Assembly (NCBI GenBank): GCA_015493475.1
Contig: WGDC01000077.1
Span: forward strand, 1 to 39,397
Source: Deltaproteobacteria bacterium
GTDB lineage: Bacteria > Desulfobacterota > Dissulfuribacteria > Dissulfuribacterales > QOAL01
Length of the DNA: 39,397 nucleotides
Direction of reading: 5' to 3'
Shown in pieces: positions 8,776 to 15,402 of this stretch. The first letter of the stretch is position 1. Every line of letters begins with the position of its first letter. The translations under genes were made by a program, and so were the position numbers. The notes under the pieces were generated by a model. The model made no database searches. It was not told where the DNA came from and saw only the letters and a list, made by a program, of their open reading frames with translations.

Positions 8776-10059
8776 ATGAGCACTTATTCAAATGATTTCG
8801 AGAAGGCCCTTGAAACAGGGCGCCCGCCAAACGTCAAGAGGCTCTTTCCAAACTCAAAGGCGTTAATTGTAAGTGGCAAGGTGATTGACAGGGCCCTGCT
8901 GAAAAAGGGCAGGGCAATGACCATTGCTGCAAACGGAAGAAACTACATAATAATCCGGGGCGTGCTCCAGGCGGCCCAGAAGGCGAATGCCGCGGTAATA
9001 ATAGAAATCGCCAGATCAGAGGGCGGAGCAAGTGCCTATTGCGCCACAAATTTCTGGAACCTGGCCCGGAGGGTGGACCAGGTTGCTAACGAGCTTGGTA
9101 TCACCGTTCCAGTTGCCATACATGCGGACCATTACGGGATCAAGAAACCCGAGGATGTCGGGCCTGCCAAAATTGAGATCCCTACCCTTTTCGAGGCGGG
9201 AATAACCTCTATAGCAATAGACGCTTCGCACCTGCCTGACGATGACAATCTCCTTGCTAACATTGAGTTGATCCCCCTTGTGCCTAAGTGGGCAGGGCTC
9301 GAGACGGAGGTTGGTGAAATCAAGGGGAAAGAGGGGCTTTCCACGCCGGAAGAGGCGCTTTTCCTCATCCGAGGTCTTAATGCGCATGGGATTTTTCCTG
9401 ACTGGATCGCCCTGAATAATGGCACCACCCATGGCATCCAGGCAAGCGACCAGGGAATACAGGTGGACCTTACGGCCAGGATCCACAAGGCACTAGAGCC
9501 TTACAAGGTCTCCGGCGCCCAGCACGGCACCTCTGGGAATAATTCCGAACGTCTAAGGCAGATCGCCGAGAAGACCAGGACTACCAAGGCAAACGTGGCA
9601 ACGGCCCTTCAGATGATAAGTTGGGGAGTCCAGGTGGATGAATACGGGAATGCCGTCATGGATGATAAGGGTGAGTTTATAAAGCTCAAGGACCAGGGCG
9701 TCACCGAGGAGCTTTGGGAGGAGATGAATGCCTACGCCAGGGAGCGGGGTTGGAAAGGCGGCGCCTACAAGAAGTTGAACCTTCCCTTTGAGAATAAGAT
9801 AATGGGCCAGCCTCGGGAAATAAGGGAGCGCATGGAAAAAGGTGTGGAGGAATTCGTTTACGATCTGCTTGTAGACGTGTTTAATGCCAGAGATACCGCT
9901 CACTTTGCCATGGAAATCATCCTCGAGGCTGGATCTTACGACGTGGGTCCCAAGGCGACTAGGATCGAAGACCCTGCGGAGTGGACCCCTGAAAAGATAA
10001 GGGAGAAGGCTATGTCCATAGTAAGAGAAAAGGGACCTGCCGGGGATTTTGACGATTAA
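8776..10059 (+). CDS. class II fructose-bisphosphate aldolase family protein
   Basis: This zinc-dependent class II aldolase would cleave or form fructose-1,6-bisphosphate in glycolysis or gluconeogenesis. Visible signatures are VAIHADHYG (zinc-ligand region), GLETEVGEIKGKEG, and SGAQHGTSGNN, which holds a second zinc-ligand His and phosphate-binding residues. At 427 residues it is longer than the common ~300-350-residue FbaA/FbaB enzymes and carries a long C-terminal helical region. A close relative such as tagatose-bisphosphate aldolase cannot be excluded. ATG 8776 has an excellent AGGAGGTG site. It is separated from the PAP2 gene by 88 bases containing two hairpins. rsmD follows after two bases. 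Confidence 0.83.
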   Translation: MSTYSNDFEKALETGRPPNVKRLFPNSKALIVSGKVIDRALLKKGRAMTIAANGRNYIIIRGVLQAAQKANAAVIIEIARSEGGASAYCATNFWNLARRVDQVANELGITVPVAIHADHYGIKKPEDVGPAKIEIPTLFEAGITSIAIDASHLPDDDNLLANIELIPLVPKWAGLETEVGEIKGKEGLSTPEEALFLIRGLNAHGIFPDWIALNNGTTHGIQASDQGIQVDLTARIHKALEPYKVSGAQHGTSGNNSERLRQIAEKTRTTKANVATALQMISWGVQVDEYGNAVMDDKGEFIKLKDQGVTEELWEEMNAYARERGWKGGAYKKLNLPFENKIMGQPREIRERMEKGVEEFVYDLLVDVFNARDTAHFAMEIILEAGSYDVGPKATRIEDPAEWTPEKIREKAMSIVREKGPAGDFDD

Positions 10060-10061
10060 GG

Positions 10062-10733
10062 GTGAGGATAACAGGGGGAGCCCTCAGGGGCAGGAGGTTT
10101 TCCTGCCCCAAGGGAAGCAGCATCGTAAGGCCCACCACTGACAGGGTAAGGGAGGCCCTATTTGATATCCTTTCTTCAAGGTATGTTGAAAGCTGGAATG
10201 AAATACGCGTGGCCGACCTTTTCGCAGGTACAGGTGCCCTTGGGATAGAGGCGCTTTCGCGAGGCGCGAAGGCCTGTCTCTTCGTGGAAAAAAATAGAGG
10301 CGTCCTGGAAGTCCTCAGGAAAAACCTTAACATATCAAGGGACCTTGATCGCCAACTATTGGTCATCCCAACAGATGTCTTCTCCTTTCTGAAAAAGGCC
10401 AGGAAAGATAAAAACGGATTTCACATAGATCTTGTCTTTGCTGATCCTCCCTATGCCAAGGATCACGCGAAGAGGCTTTTGACAGCCCTTTCAAGGGATG
10501 ATAGCCTCCTGAAGGACGGAGCAATTATTGTGATAGAGGAGGACAAGAGGGAAATTTTTTTGCCTCTTTCCGGCTTCAGGCTCCTTGATAAAAGGGTTTA
10601 TGGCGATACCGCCCTTTTTTTCATTGAAAGGACAATGGCAAAAAATGGAAAGGATAATTGTATATCCAGGCACCTTCGACCCTGTTACCTACGGACACAT
10701 CGACCTTATAAAGAGGACGCTCAGGATATTTGA
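10062..10733 (+). CDS. rsmD: 16S rRNA (guanine(966)-N2)-methyltransferase
   Basis: RsmD methylates N2 of G966 in 16S rRNA using SAM. The protein starts MRITGGALRGRR and shows RPTTDRVREALFDIL, the SAM-binding VADLFAGTGALGIEALSRGA and the catalytic VFADPPY. The start is GTG 10062. At 223 residues it is about 35 longer than usual. The extra tail follows the normal end (YGDTALFFIER) and lies almost entirely inside the start of coaD in another frame, an 89-base overlap. The rsmD-coaD pair is a widespread arrangement, which supports both calls. Confidence 0.93.
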   Translation: MRITGGALRGRRFSCPKGSSIVRPTTDRVREALFDILSSRYVESWNEIRVADLFAGTGALGIEALSRGAKACLFVEKNRGVLEVLRKNLNISRDLDRQLLVIPTDVFSFLKKARKDKNGFHIDLVFADPPYAKDHAKRLLTALSRDDSLLKDGAIIVIEEDKREIFLPLSGFRLLDKRVYGDTALFFIERTMAKNGKDNCISRHLRPCYLRTHRPYKEDAQDI

Positions 10734-11151
10734 CAAGGTGATAGTGGCTGTTGGACAAAACCCCGCAAAGGCCCCCCTTTTTACCTCGGAAGAGAGGGTG
10801 GATATGATAGAGAAGTCCATAGACCCTTCCCAGAACGTTGAGGTCGAATCCTTCGACTGCCTGCTCGTTGATTTCGCAAGGCAAAAGGGTGCCTGCGCTA
10901 TACTCAGGGGGCTCAGGGCCGTTTCCGACTTCGAGTTTGAGCTTCAGAGGGCCATAATGAACAGAAAGCTTGACAGGGACATAGAGACGGTCTTTCTTAT
11001 GACCGGGTTCAGATGGATATACATAAGTTCAACCATTGTCAAGGAGGCGGCCCAGTTCGGCGGGAGCCTGGAAGGGCTTGTGCCTCCTCATGTCGAAAAT
11101 CGTTTGATGGAAAAATTCGGTTTCCCTGCTATGGGAAGCAGACTAAAGTAG
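10645..11151 (+). CDS. coaD: pantetheine-phosphate adenylyltransferase
   Basis: CoaD (PPAT) makes dephospho-CoA from 4'-phosphopantetheine and ATP in coenzyme A synthesis. The 168-residue protein has the nucleotidyltransferase motif YPGTFDPVTYGHIDLI near the N-terminus, the block LRGLRAVSDFEFELQ, and the C-terminal ISSTIVKEAA signature. ATG 10645 was chosen because the family begins directly with this short strand; the frame is open upstream to 10585 but that stretch is rsmD sequence. The last nine bases overlap the convergent AMMECR1 gene. Confidence 0.95.
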   Translation: MERIIVYPGTFDPVTYGHIDLIKRTLRIFDKVIVAVGQNPAKAPLFTSEERVDMIEKSIDPSQNVEVESFDCLLVDFARQKGACAILRGLRAVSDFEFELQRAIMNRKLDRDIETVFLMTGFRWIYISSTIVKEAAQFGGSLEGLVPPHVENRLMEKFGFPAMGSRLK

Positions 11152-11703
11152 TCCCTCTGATTTTTCTCCAAAGACCTCGGCGCTGAAGATATGTATCTTG
11201 GTGTTGGGGTCTTTCCAGCAGCCCGGCATCATTCCTGCCTTTACACATGTCTGGTCGAGAAAGGTGTACCTATCCCATCCATACTCGGTGGCTACCTGGG
11301 GCAGAAGGACCCCGTGATACGGACCATTGATGATGTAGATGCCGTGTTTCCCTACCTCTATATCCTCAGGGCTTGACGCGGGTTCAAGGGGCGTCAGGGC
11401 CGATATCTCGATGTCGATTTCAGGAAACTCGCGGGATTCGAGGGGCTTGAAGCGAGGATCCTGGAAGGCGGCGGCTATGGCCATGTCGGCCACCGTCTCG
11501 TAAAGAGGTTTTTCTGATACGAAGTTGCCTATGCACCCCCTTAGCTCGCCATGTTTGTGCAGGGTGACGAATGCCCCTCTCTTTTCAAGAAGTCCGGGGC
11601 TCGAAACCATGGGAAGCTCAAGGGCCTTGCCCTGGATTTCAGCCTCAATGGAATTCCTAGCCAGCCTTAACAAAAAGATCCTTTCTTCCCTTTTAAGGGC
11701 CAT
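11143..11703 (-). CDS. amrA: AMMECR1-domain protein (AmmeMemoRadiSam system protein A)
   Basis: This 186-residue AMMECR1-family protein carries the invariant LRGCIG motif (residues 54-59) after GAFVTLHKHGE, the block AAFQDPRFKPL, and the late LLPQVATEYGW and CWKDPNTKI segments, all family hallmarks. In many anaerobes AmrA is encoded with a Memo-like protein and a radical SAM protein; neither is present here. The biochemical role is not established. ATG 11703 has a GGAGGAAG site upstream. It follows the dehydrogenase gene with a 21-base gap on the same strand and is probably co-transcribed with it. Its 3' end meets coaD convergently with a nine-base overlap. Confidence 0.9.
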   Translation of the reverse strand: MALKREERIFLLRLARNSIEAEIQGKALELPMVSSPGLLEKRGAFVTLHKHGELRGCIGNFVSEKPLYETVADMAIAAAFQDPRFKPLESREFPEIDIEISALTPLEPASSPEDIEVGKHGIYIINGPYHGVLLPQVATEYGWDRYTFLDQTCVKAGMMPGCWKDPNTKIHIFSAEVFGEKSEGLL

Positions 11704-11724
11704 GATCTTCCTCCTTGACGGATT

Positions 11725-13011
11725 TTATAGACGCCAGTAACGGATATTGCCTTCCAGGAAATCCTTCTTGCTGAACACGCTTTTTACGTCCACTACTACG
11801 CCTTTGTCCGGGGTAAGCATCTGTCTTACTGCCTGTGCTCCCTTTTTAATATAATCATTGTGTGCCACCGCCAATATGACCGCATCAGAATTAAGAGGCA
11901 GGTCCTTGACAAGCTTCAGCCCGTACGTCCGATGCGCATCTTCTTGGTCGGCTAAGGGGTCATGGACAAGGGGTTCTATGCCGTATTCGCGAAGTTCTGA
12001 TATTATGTCTATAACCTTTGTGTTACGTATGTCTGGACAGTTTTCCTTGAATGTGAGGCCGAGAATGGATACCCTCGCTCCCTGCACCCGCACACCCGCA
12101 TGTATGAGCTCCTTGACAGTGTGCTGGGCGACATAGGCACCCATGGAATCGTTAATGCGCCTTCCGGCAAGTATGACTTCAGGCCTGTAGCCAGTTTTCT
12201 GGGCGCAGTATGTAAGATAGTAAGGGTCGACGCCAATGCAGTGCCCCCCTACAAGACCTGGCCTGAAGGGTAAAAAATTCCATTTGGTTGAGGCAGCATC
12301 GAGCACGTCCTTGGTGTCTATGCCGAGGCGATTGAATATGATGGCAAGCTCGTTCATGAGGGCAATGTTGAGGTCCCTCTGGGTGTTTTCTATGACCTTT
12401 GCAGCCTCTGCCACCCGGATGCTTGCCGCCCTATAGACCCCTGCTTCTACAACCTTTTCGTAAAGAGAGGCTATAAGGTCCAGGGTCTCATCATCCTGGG
12501 CGGATACCACCTTGACTATCTTGGCCAGTGTATGTTCCTTGTCTCCAGGGTTTATTCGTTCCGGGGAATAGCCAACCTTGAAGTCCTTGCCGTTTTTAAG
12601 CCGCGATGTCCTTTCCAGTATGGGTACGCAGACGTCTTCGGTAACCCCAGGATAGACCGTTGATTCATAGATAACCACGGTTCCTGGAGTAAGGGCGGTC
12701 CCCACAAGTTCAGAGGCGGATTCTATATGGCCAAGGTCAGGCAGATGCGTGTTGGTTATGGGTGTCGGCACTGCCACAATAATGGCCTGGGCCTTTTTAA
12801 GCAGCATAGGGTCAGTTGTAAAAGACAGGTGCTTTGCTTCCTTGAAGTCTTTTTCAGCCACCTCTCCAGTAGGATCGTATTGTTTTTCGAAGTTTTTAAT
12901 TTTTCCCCTGCTTATATCAAGCCCTATGCAATTCATCTTCTTACCAAAGGCAACCGCCAGGGGCAGGCCGACATAACCAAGCCCAACTACTGCTATAGTG
13001 TTTACGGACAT
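11725..13011 (-). CDS. nucleotide-sugar dehydrogenase (TviB/WbpO-like UDP-GlcNAc/GalNAc 6-dehydrogenase)
   Basis: This NAD-dependent UDP-sugar dehydrogenase oxidises C6 twice to a uronic acid, probably a UDP-HexNAc acid for capsule or O-antigen. The N-terminal Rossmann motif is VVGLGYVGLPLAVAFG. The catalytic region shows VGGHCIGVDPYYLTY with the nucleophilic cysteine (about residue 258), ESTVYPGVTE, YSPERINPGD, and the C-terminal GLTFKENCPDIRNTK. YSPERINPGD and FKENCPDIRN favour the TviB/WbpO group over plain UDP-glucose dehydrogenase. I chose ATG 13011 because GGAGGTG lies nine bases upstream; TTG 13029 in frame overlaps that site. It is probably the first gene of a two-gene minus-strand operon with amrA. 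No other capsule genes are adjacent. Confidence 0.9.
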   Translation of the reverse strand: MSVNTIAVVGLGYVGLPLAVAFGKKMNCIGLDISRGKIKNFEKQYDPTGEVAEKDFKEAKHLSFTTDPMLLKKAQAIIVAVPTPITNTHLPDLGHIESASELVGTALTPGTVVIYESTVYPGVTEDVCVPILERTSRLKNGKDFKVGYSPERINPGDKEHTLAKIVKVVSAQDDETLDLIASLYEKVVEAGVYRAASIRVAEAAKVIENTQRDLNIALMNELAIIFNRLGIDTKDVLDAASTKWNFLPFRPGLVGGHCIGVDPYYLTYCAQKTGYRPEVILAGRRINDSMGAYVAQHTVKELIHAGVRVQGARVSILGLTFKENCPDIRNTKVIDIISELREYGIEPLVHDPLADQEDAHRTYGLKLVKDLPLNSDAVILAVAHNDYIKKGAQAVRQMLTPDKGVVVDVKSVFSKKDFLEGNIRYWRL

Positions 13012-13197
13012 GGGTCTTTTCACCTCCAATTTTCATGGCCCTGTTTAACAAACTTATATGCAGGTCTCATTAGCTAAAACAGAATAATAAAAAGATACAA
13101 GCAATTTTATCAAAGATTTTTTTTATCATGAAGCATTCCGGCTACGTCACGGCGGGCGGCAAAGTTTTTATAAACACGATTTTTTTTGTCTGGTTTG

Positions 13198-13225
13198 TTG
13201 ACATTCTGTGGAAATATGTTATTAA
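13198..13225 (+). promoter_or_regulatory. candidate sigma-70-type promoter of the Fur/PerR-family gene
   Basis: A perfect TTGACA at 13198-13203 is followed after 16 bases by TATTAA at 13220-13225. It lies in the 248-base divergent region (13012-13259) between the dehydrogenase and the Fur-family gene. The A/T-rich bases at about 13217-13245 just downstream could hold a Fur/PerR operator, but I see no clean 15-base palindrome. Confidence 0.45.
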
Positions 13226-13259
13226 ATGATAAATATTATTATTAAGGATTTCTTTTCGG

Positions 13260-13655
13260 ATGAGAATAACTAACCAGCGTGAAATCATATTGGAGGAGCT
13301 CAGGAGGCTCAGGACACATCCTACTGCAGATGAACTTTACGAGGTAGTAAAGAGGCGGCTTCCGAGGATCAGTATTGCCACTGTTTACCGCAATCTCGAA
13401 AGGATGTCTGAGGCAGGCATAATACACAAACTGGAAAATGGAGGCCGGCAGAAACGGTTCGACGGAGATAATCGTCCTCACAGCCACGTATTTTGCATAA
13501 GGTGCGGAAGGATTTCCGACGTTAGAACTGTTGAAGGTGCTAGTGCAAGGGACCTGATCCTGGACTCAAAGGGTTTCCAGATAATCGAAGGCGGCCTCCA
13601 GTTCGAGGGTGTTTGCCCATCATGTCAGGATAATGAAAAACTTGAGGCCAACTGA
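13260..13655 (+). CDS. perR: Fur-family transcriptional regulator, PerR-like
   Basis: This 131-residue metalloregulator has the winged-helix DNA-binding domain (HPTADELYEVVKRRLPRISIATVYRNL), the hinge, and a dimerisation domain with HSHVFCIRCGRISDV. Two CxxC pairs (Cys79/82 and Cys119/122) form the structural zinc site of PerR/Fur proteins. Candidate regulatory-metal ligands are His20, His74, His76 and the Asp68/Asp70 region, the pattern used by PerR for iron and peroxide sensing. Assignment to PerR rather than Fur or Zur rests mainly on context: rubrerythrin, peroxiredoxin, superoxide reductases and ferritin lie directly downstream. ATG 13260 has AAGGA upstream at a rather long spacing. Autoregulation is plausible but not demonstrated. 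Confidence 0.85.
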   Translation: MRITNQREIILEELRRLRTHPTADELYEVVKRRLPRISIATVYRNLERMSEAGIIHKLENGGRQKRFDGDNRPHSHVFCIRCGRISDVRTVEGASARDLILDSKGFQIIEGGLQFEGVCPSCQDNEKLEAN

Positions 13656-13708
13656 TTACTTTTTATTCAAAAAATATTGTATAATAAAATAAGCGGAGGA
13701 TAGAAAGA

Positions 13709-13957
13709 ATGGTCTGTAAGTGCGATAAAAAGGGAGAAAAGGAAATCGAACTGACCGAAGAGCAGGAAAGGATTCTAAGGGCCATGGCGGGGATGGAGTG
13801 CCCTGTGGCCTCAAGGGATATTTCGAAGGCTACCGGCATACCCTCTAAGTCCCTGAGTTGCCGGATCAGGAGTCTCAAGACAAAGGGGTTTCTCCACAGC
13901 CCGGCACGGTGCAGGTATGAGTTAACAGACGCTGGACGGCAGTTTGCAGGCTCCTGA
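13709..13957 (+). CDS. small five-cysteine winged-helix protein
   Basis: This 82-residue protein is small, basic and probably DNA-binding. Residues about 16-82 fit a winged helix: ERILRAMAG, then ASRDISKATGIPSKSLSCRIRSLKTKGFL as a helix-turn-helix, then a wing ending ELTDAGRQFA. The N-terminus carries Cys3 and Cys5 in a CxC, and Cys31, Cys51 and Cys68 lie near the helix-turn-helix. Five cysteines in 82 residues, inside an oxidative-stress locus, suggest redox or metal sensing. I cannot assign a named family; MarR/ArsR-like is the nearest description. ATG 13709 has GGAGG nine bases upstream. It lies between the Fur-type regulator (53 bases) and rubrerythrin (70 bases). Confidence 0.72.
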   Translation: MVCKCDKKGEKEIELTEEQERILRAMAGMECPVASRDISKATGIPSKSLSCRIRSLKTKGFLHSPARCRYELTDAGRQFAGS

Positions 13958-14027
13958 AACCTTTTAAGGGATTCGTACCCGATAATTTTCAACAAAAACG
14001 ACATTACGAAAGGAAGGAAACTCGATT

Positions 14028-14603
14028 ATGAAATCGCTCAAGGGCACAGAAACGGAAAAAAATTTACTCAAGGCATTCGCCGGTGAATCACAGGCGCGAA
14101 ACCGATACACTTATTTTGCAAGCAAGGCAAAAAAAGAAGGATACGTCCAGATTGCAGCCGTATTCGAGGAAACGGCTAACCAGGAAAAAGAGCACGCCAA
14201 GAGGCTGTTCAAGTTTCTCGAAGGCGGAGAGGTGGAGATTACTGCCGGTTTCCCTGCGGGCGTCATTGGCGAAACCCTGGAAAACTTGAAGGCGGCCGCA
14301 GCGGGTGAAAATTATGAGCATACCGAGATGTATCCAGGGTTTGCAGCCAAGGCGAGGGAAGAAGGTTTCAACGAAATCGCCTGCGTATTCGAGGCAATAG
14401 CGGTTGCGGAGAGATTCCACGAGGAGAGGTACAAGGTTCTTGCCACAAACATCGAGCAGGGCAAGGTATTCAAGAGAGATGAGCCTGTAAGGTGGCGTTG
14501 CAGGAACTGTGGATACATCCACGAGGGCAATGAGCCTCCTGAGAAGTGTCCGGCTTGTGCCCATCCGAAGGGATATTTCGAGCTGCTCGTAGAAACCCGG
14601 TGA
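14028..14603 (+). CDS. rbr: rubrerythrin
   Basis: Rubrerythrin is a cytosolic NADH-linked peroxidase of anaerobes that reduces hydrogen peroxide with electrons from rubredoxin. The N-terminal ferritin-like four-helix domain carries the di-iron ligands (the [12 protein letters not shown] helix with Glu20, the EKEH helix with Glu53 and His56, the EHTEMYP helix, and the AERFHEE helix with Glu128 and His131). The C-terminal rubredoxin domain has Cys158/161 (CRNCG) and Cys174/177 (CPACAH). The 191-residue length is standard. ATG 14028 is preceded by GAAAGGAAGG. Rubredoxin and a flavodiiron protein downstream in the same island are natural redox partners. Confidence 0.96.
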   Translation: MKSLKGTETEKNLLKAFAGESQARNRYTYFASKAKKEGYVQIAAVFEETANQEKEHAKRLFKFLEGGEVEITAGFPAGVIGETLENLKAAAAGENYEHTEMYPGFAAKAREEGFNEIACVFEAIAVAERFHEERYKVLATNIEQGKVFKRDEPVRWRCRNCGYIHEGNEPPEKCPACAHPKGYFELLVETR

Positions 14604-14680
14604 GGTTAGGGGCGAAAGGTCCTCAGAATATATATAGAGGTGTCTTAAAAAACTAACAAGGAAACAAGGAGGAAGACAAA

Positions 14681-15274
14681 ATGTGCGTAATGGTGACCAA
14701 GAAGGCTCCAGATTTCAAGGCGCAGGCCGTAATGCCTAGCGATGCGATAGAGGAAATCACTCTTTCCGAGTTCAAGGGCAAGTATGTAATGCTCTTTTTC
14801 TATCCGCTAGATTTTACCTTTGTTTGACCAACAGAGATAATCGCCTTGGACAAGGCGGCAGACAAGTTCCGTGAGAAAGGCTGTGAGGTGCTCGGCATAT
14901 CCGTTGATTCGCCCTATACCCACTATGCATGGCGGCAGACGCCAGTGGAAGAGGGCGGAATAGGGAAAATTAGTTATCCCCTCGTCTCGGATCTGACCAA
15001 AAAGATTTCGCTGTCTTACGGGGTTCTGCTCGAAGAAGAGGGGATTGCCCTGAGGGGACTGTTCCTCCTTGATAAAGAGGGTGTTGTAAGGCACCAGCTC
15101 GTGAATGATTTGCCTCTAGGAAGAAACATAGACGAGGCAGTTAGGATTCTCGAGGCGCTCCAGTACCACGAGACGAAGGGCGAGGTTTGCCCCGCAAACT
15201 GGAGGCCGGGTGAGGATGCCATGAGGCCCACTGAAGATGGTGTAAAGGAGTATCTGTCCAAGCACGCTATTTAA
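14681..15274 (+). CDS. selenocysteine-containing 2-Cys peroxiredoxin (AhpC/Prx1-like), UGA read as Sec49
   Basis: This peroxiredoxin of 197 residues reduces hydrogen peroxide and organic peroxides. The frame from ATG 14681 (AGGAGGAAG site upstream) runs to an in-frame TGA at 14825-14827 and continues open to TAA at 15274. The TGA falls exactly at the peroxidatic position: the protein reads [13 protein letters not shown], where homologues have FTFVCPTEI. The active-site Pro42 and Thr46 and a conserved Arg125 (ALRGLFLLD) are present, and the resolving Cys170 lies in GEVCPANW, so this is a typical 2-Cys type with Sec replacing the peroxidatic Cys. A SECIS-like hairpin follows. Split calling would give a false truncated gene at 14846. 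A nonsense mutation or sequencing error is the alternative. sel genes are not in the window. Confidence 0.9.
14842..14857 (+). promoter_or_regulatory. bacterial SECIS-like hairpin
   Basis: CGCCTT (14842-14847) pairs perfectly with AAGGCG (14852-14857) around the four-base loop GGAC. The loop starts 21 bases after the last base of the UGA codon and opens with two G residues. This fits the known bacterial requirement for a short stem within the coding region, a small apical loop and a G at its first or second position. It would bind SelB to direct Sec insertion. Confidence 0.7.
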
Positions 15275-15402
15275 CTGGAGCTATCCACGGCCATGGTGAG
15301 GTCGGCATTGTAAAGGTAAAGTGGGGGCTTGATGCCCCAGTGATCAGCCAAGGTGTAAGTGTAAACGGGGAACACCAAAGGAAGAAAGCAGGAGGAAGGA
15401 TA

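Noticed and set aside
13656-13708. Promoter with TATAAT at 13680-13685 for the winged-helix gene
   Set aside because: The -10 is good, but no convincing -35 lies 16-18 bases upstream, and the start point would fall almost on the ribosome binding site.
14846-15274. A separate 142-residue peroxiredoxin starting at TTG 14846
   Set aside because: It lacks the N-terminal thioredoxin-fold strands and the peroxidatic residue. The upstream frame 14681-14824 supplies both, with a good ribosome binding site, so the two parts are one Sec-containing gene.
15316-15340. GGGGC/GCCCC hairpin before the cytochrome gene as a terminator
   Set aside because: The stem has only five pairs and no T-run follows.
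15275-15402. Open reading continuing upstream of the pentaheme cytochrome in the same frame
   Set aside because: The only in-frame start before the signal peptide is GTG 15340, which has no ribosome binding site, and an N-terminal extension would bury the signal peptide. ATG 15403 has GGAGGAAGGA and is preferred.
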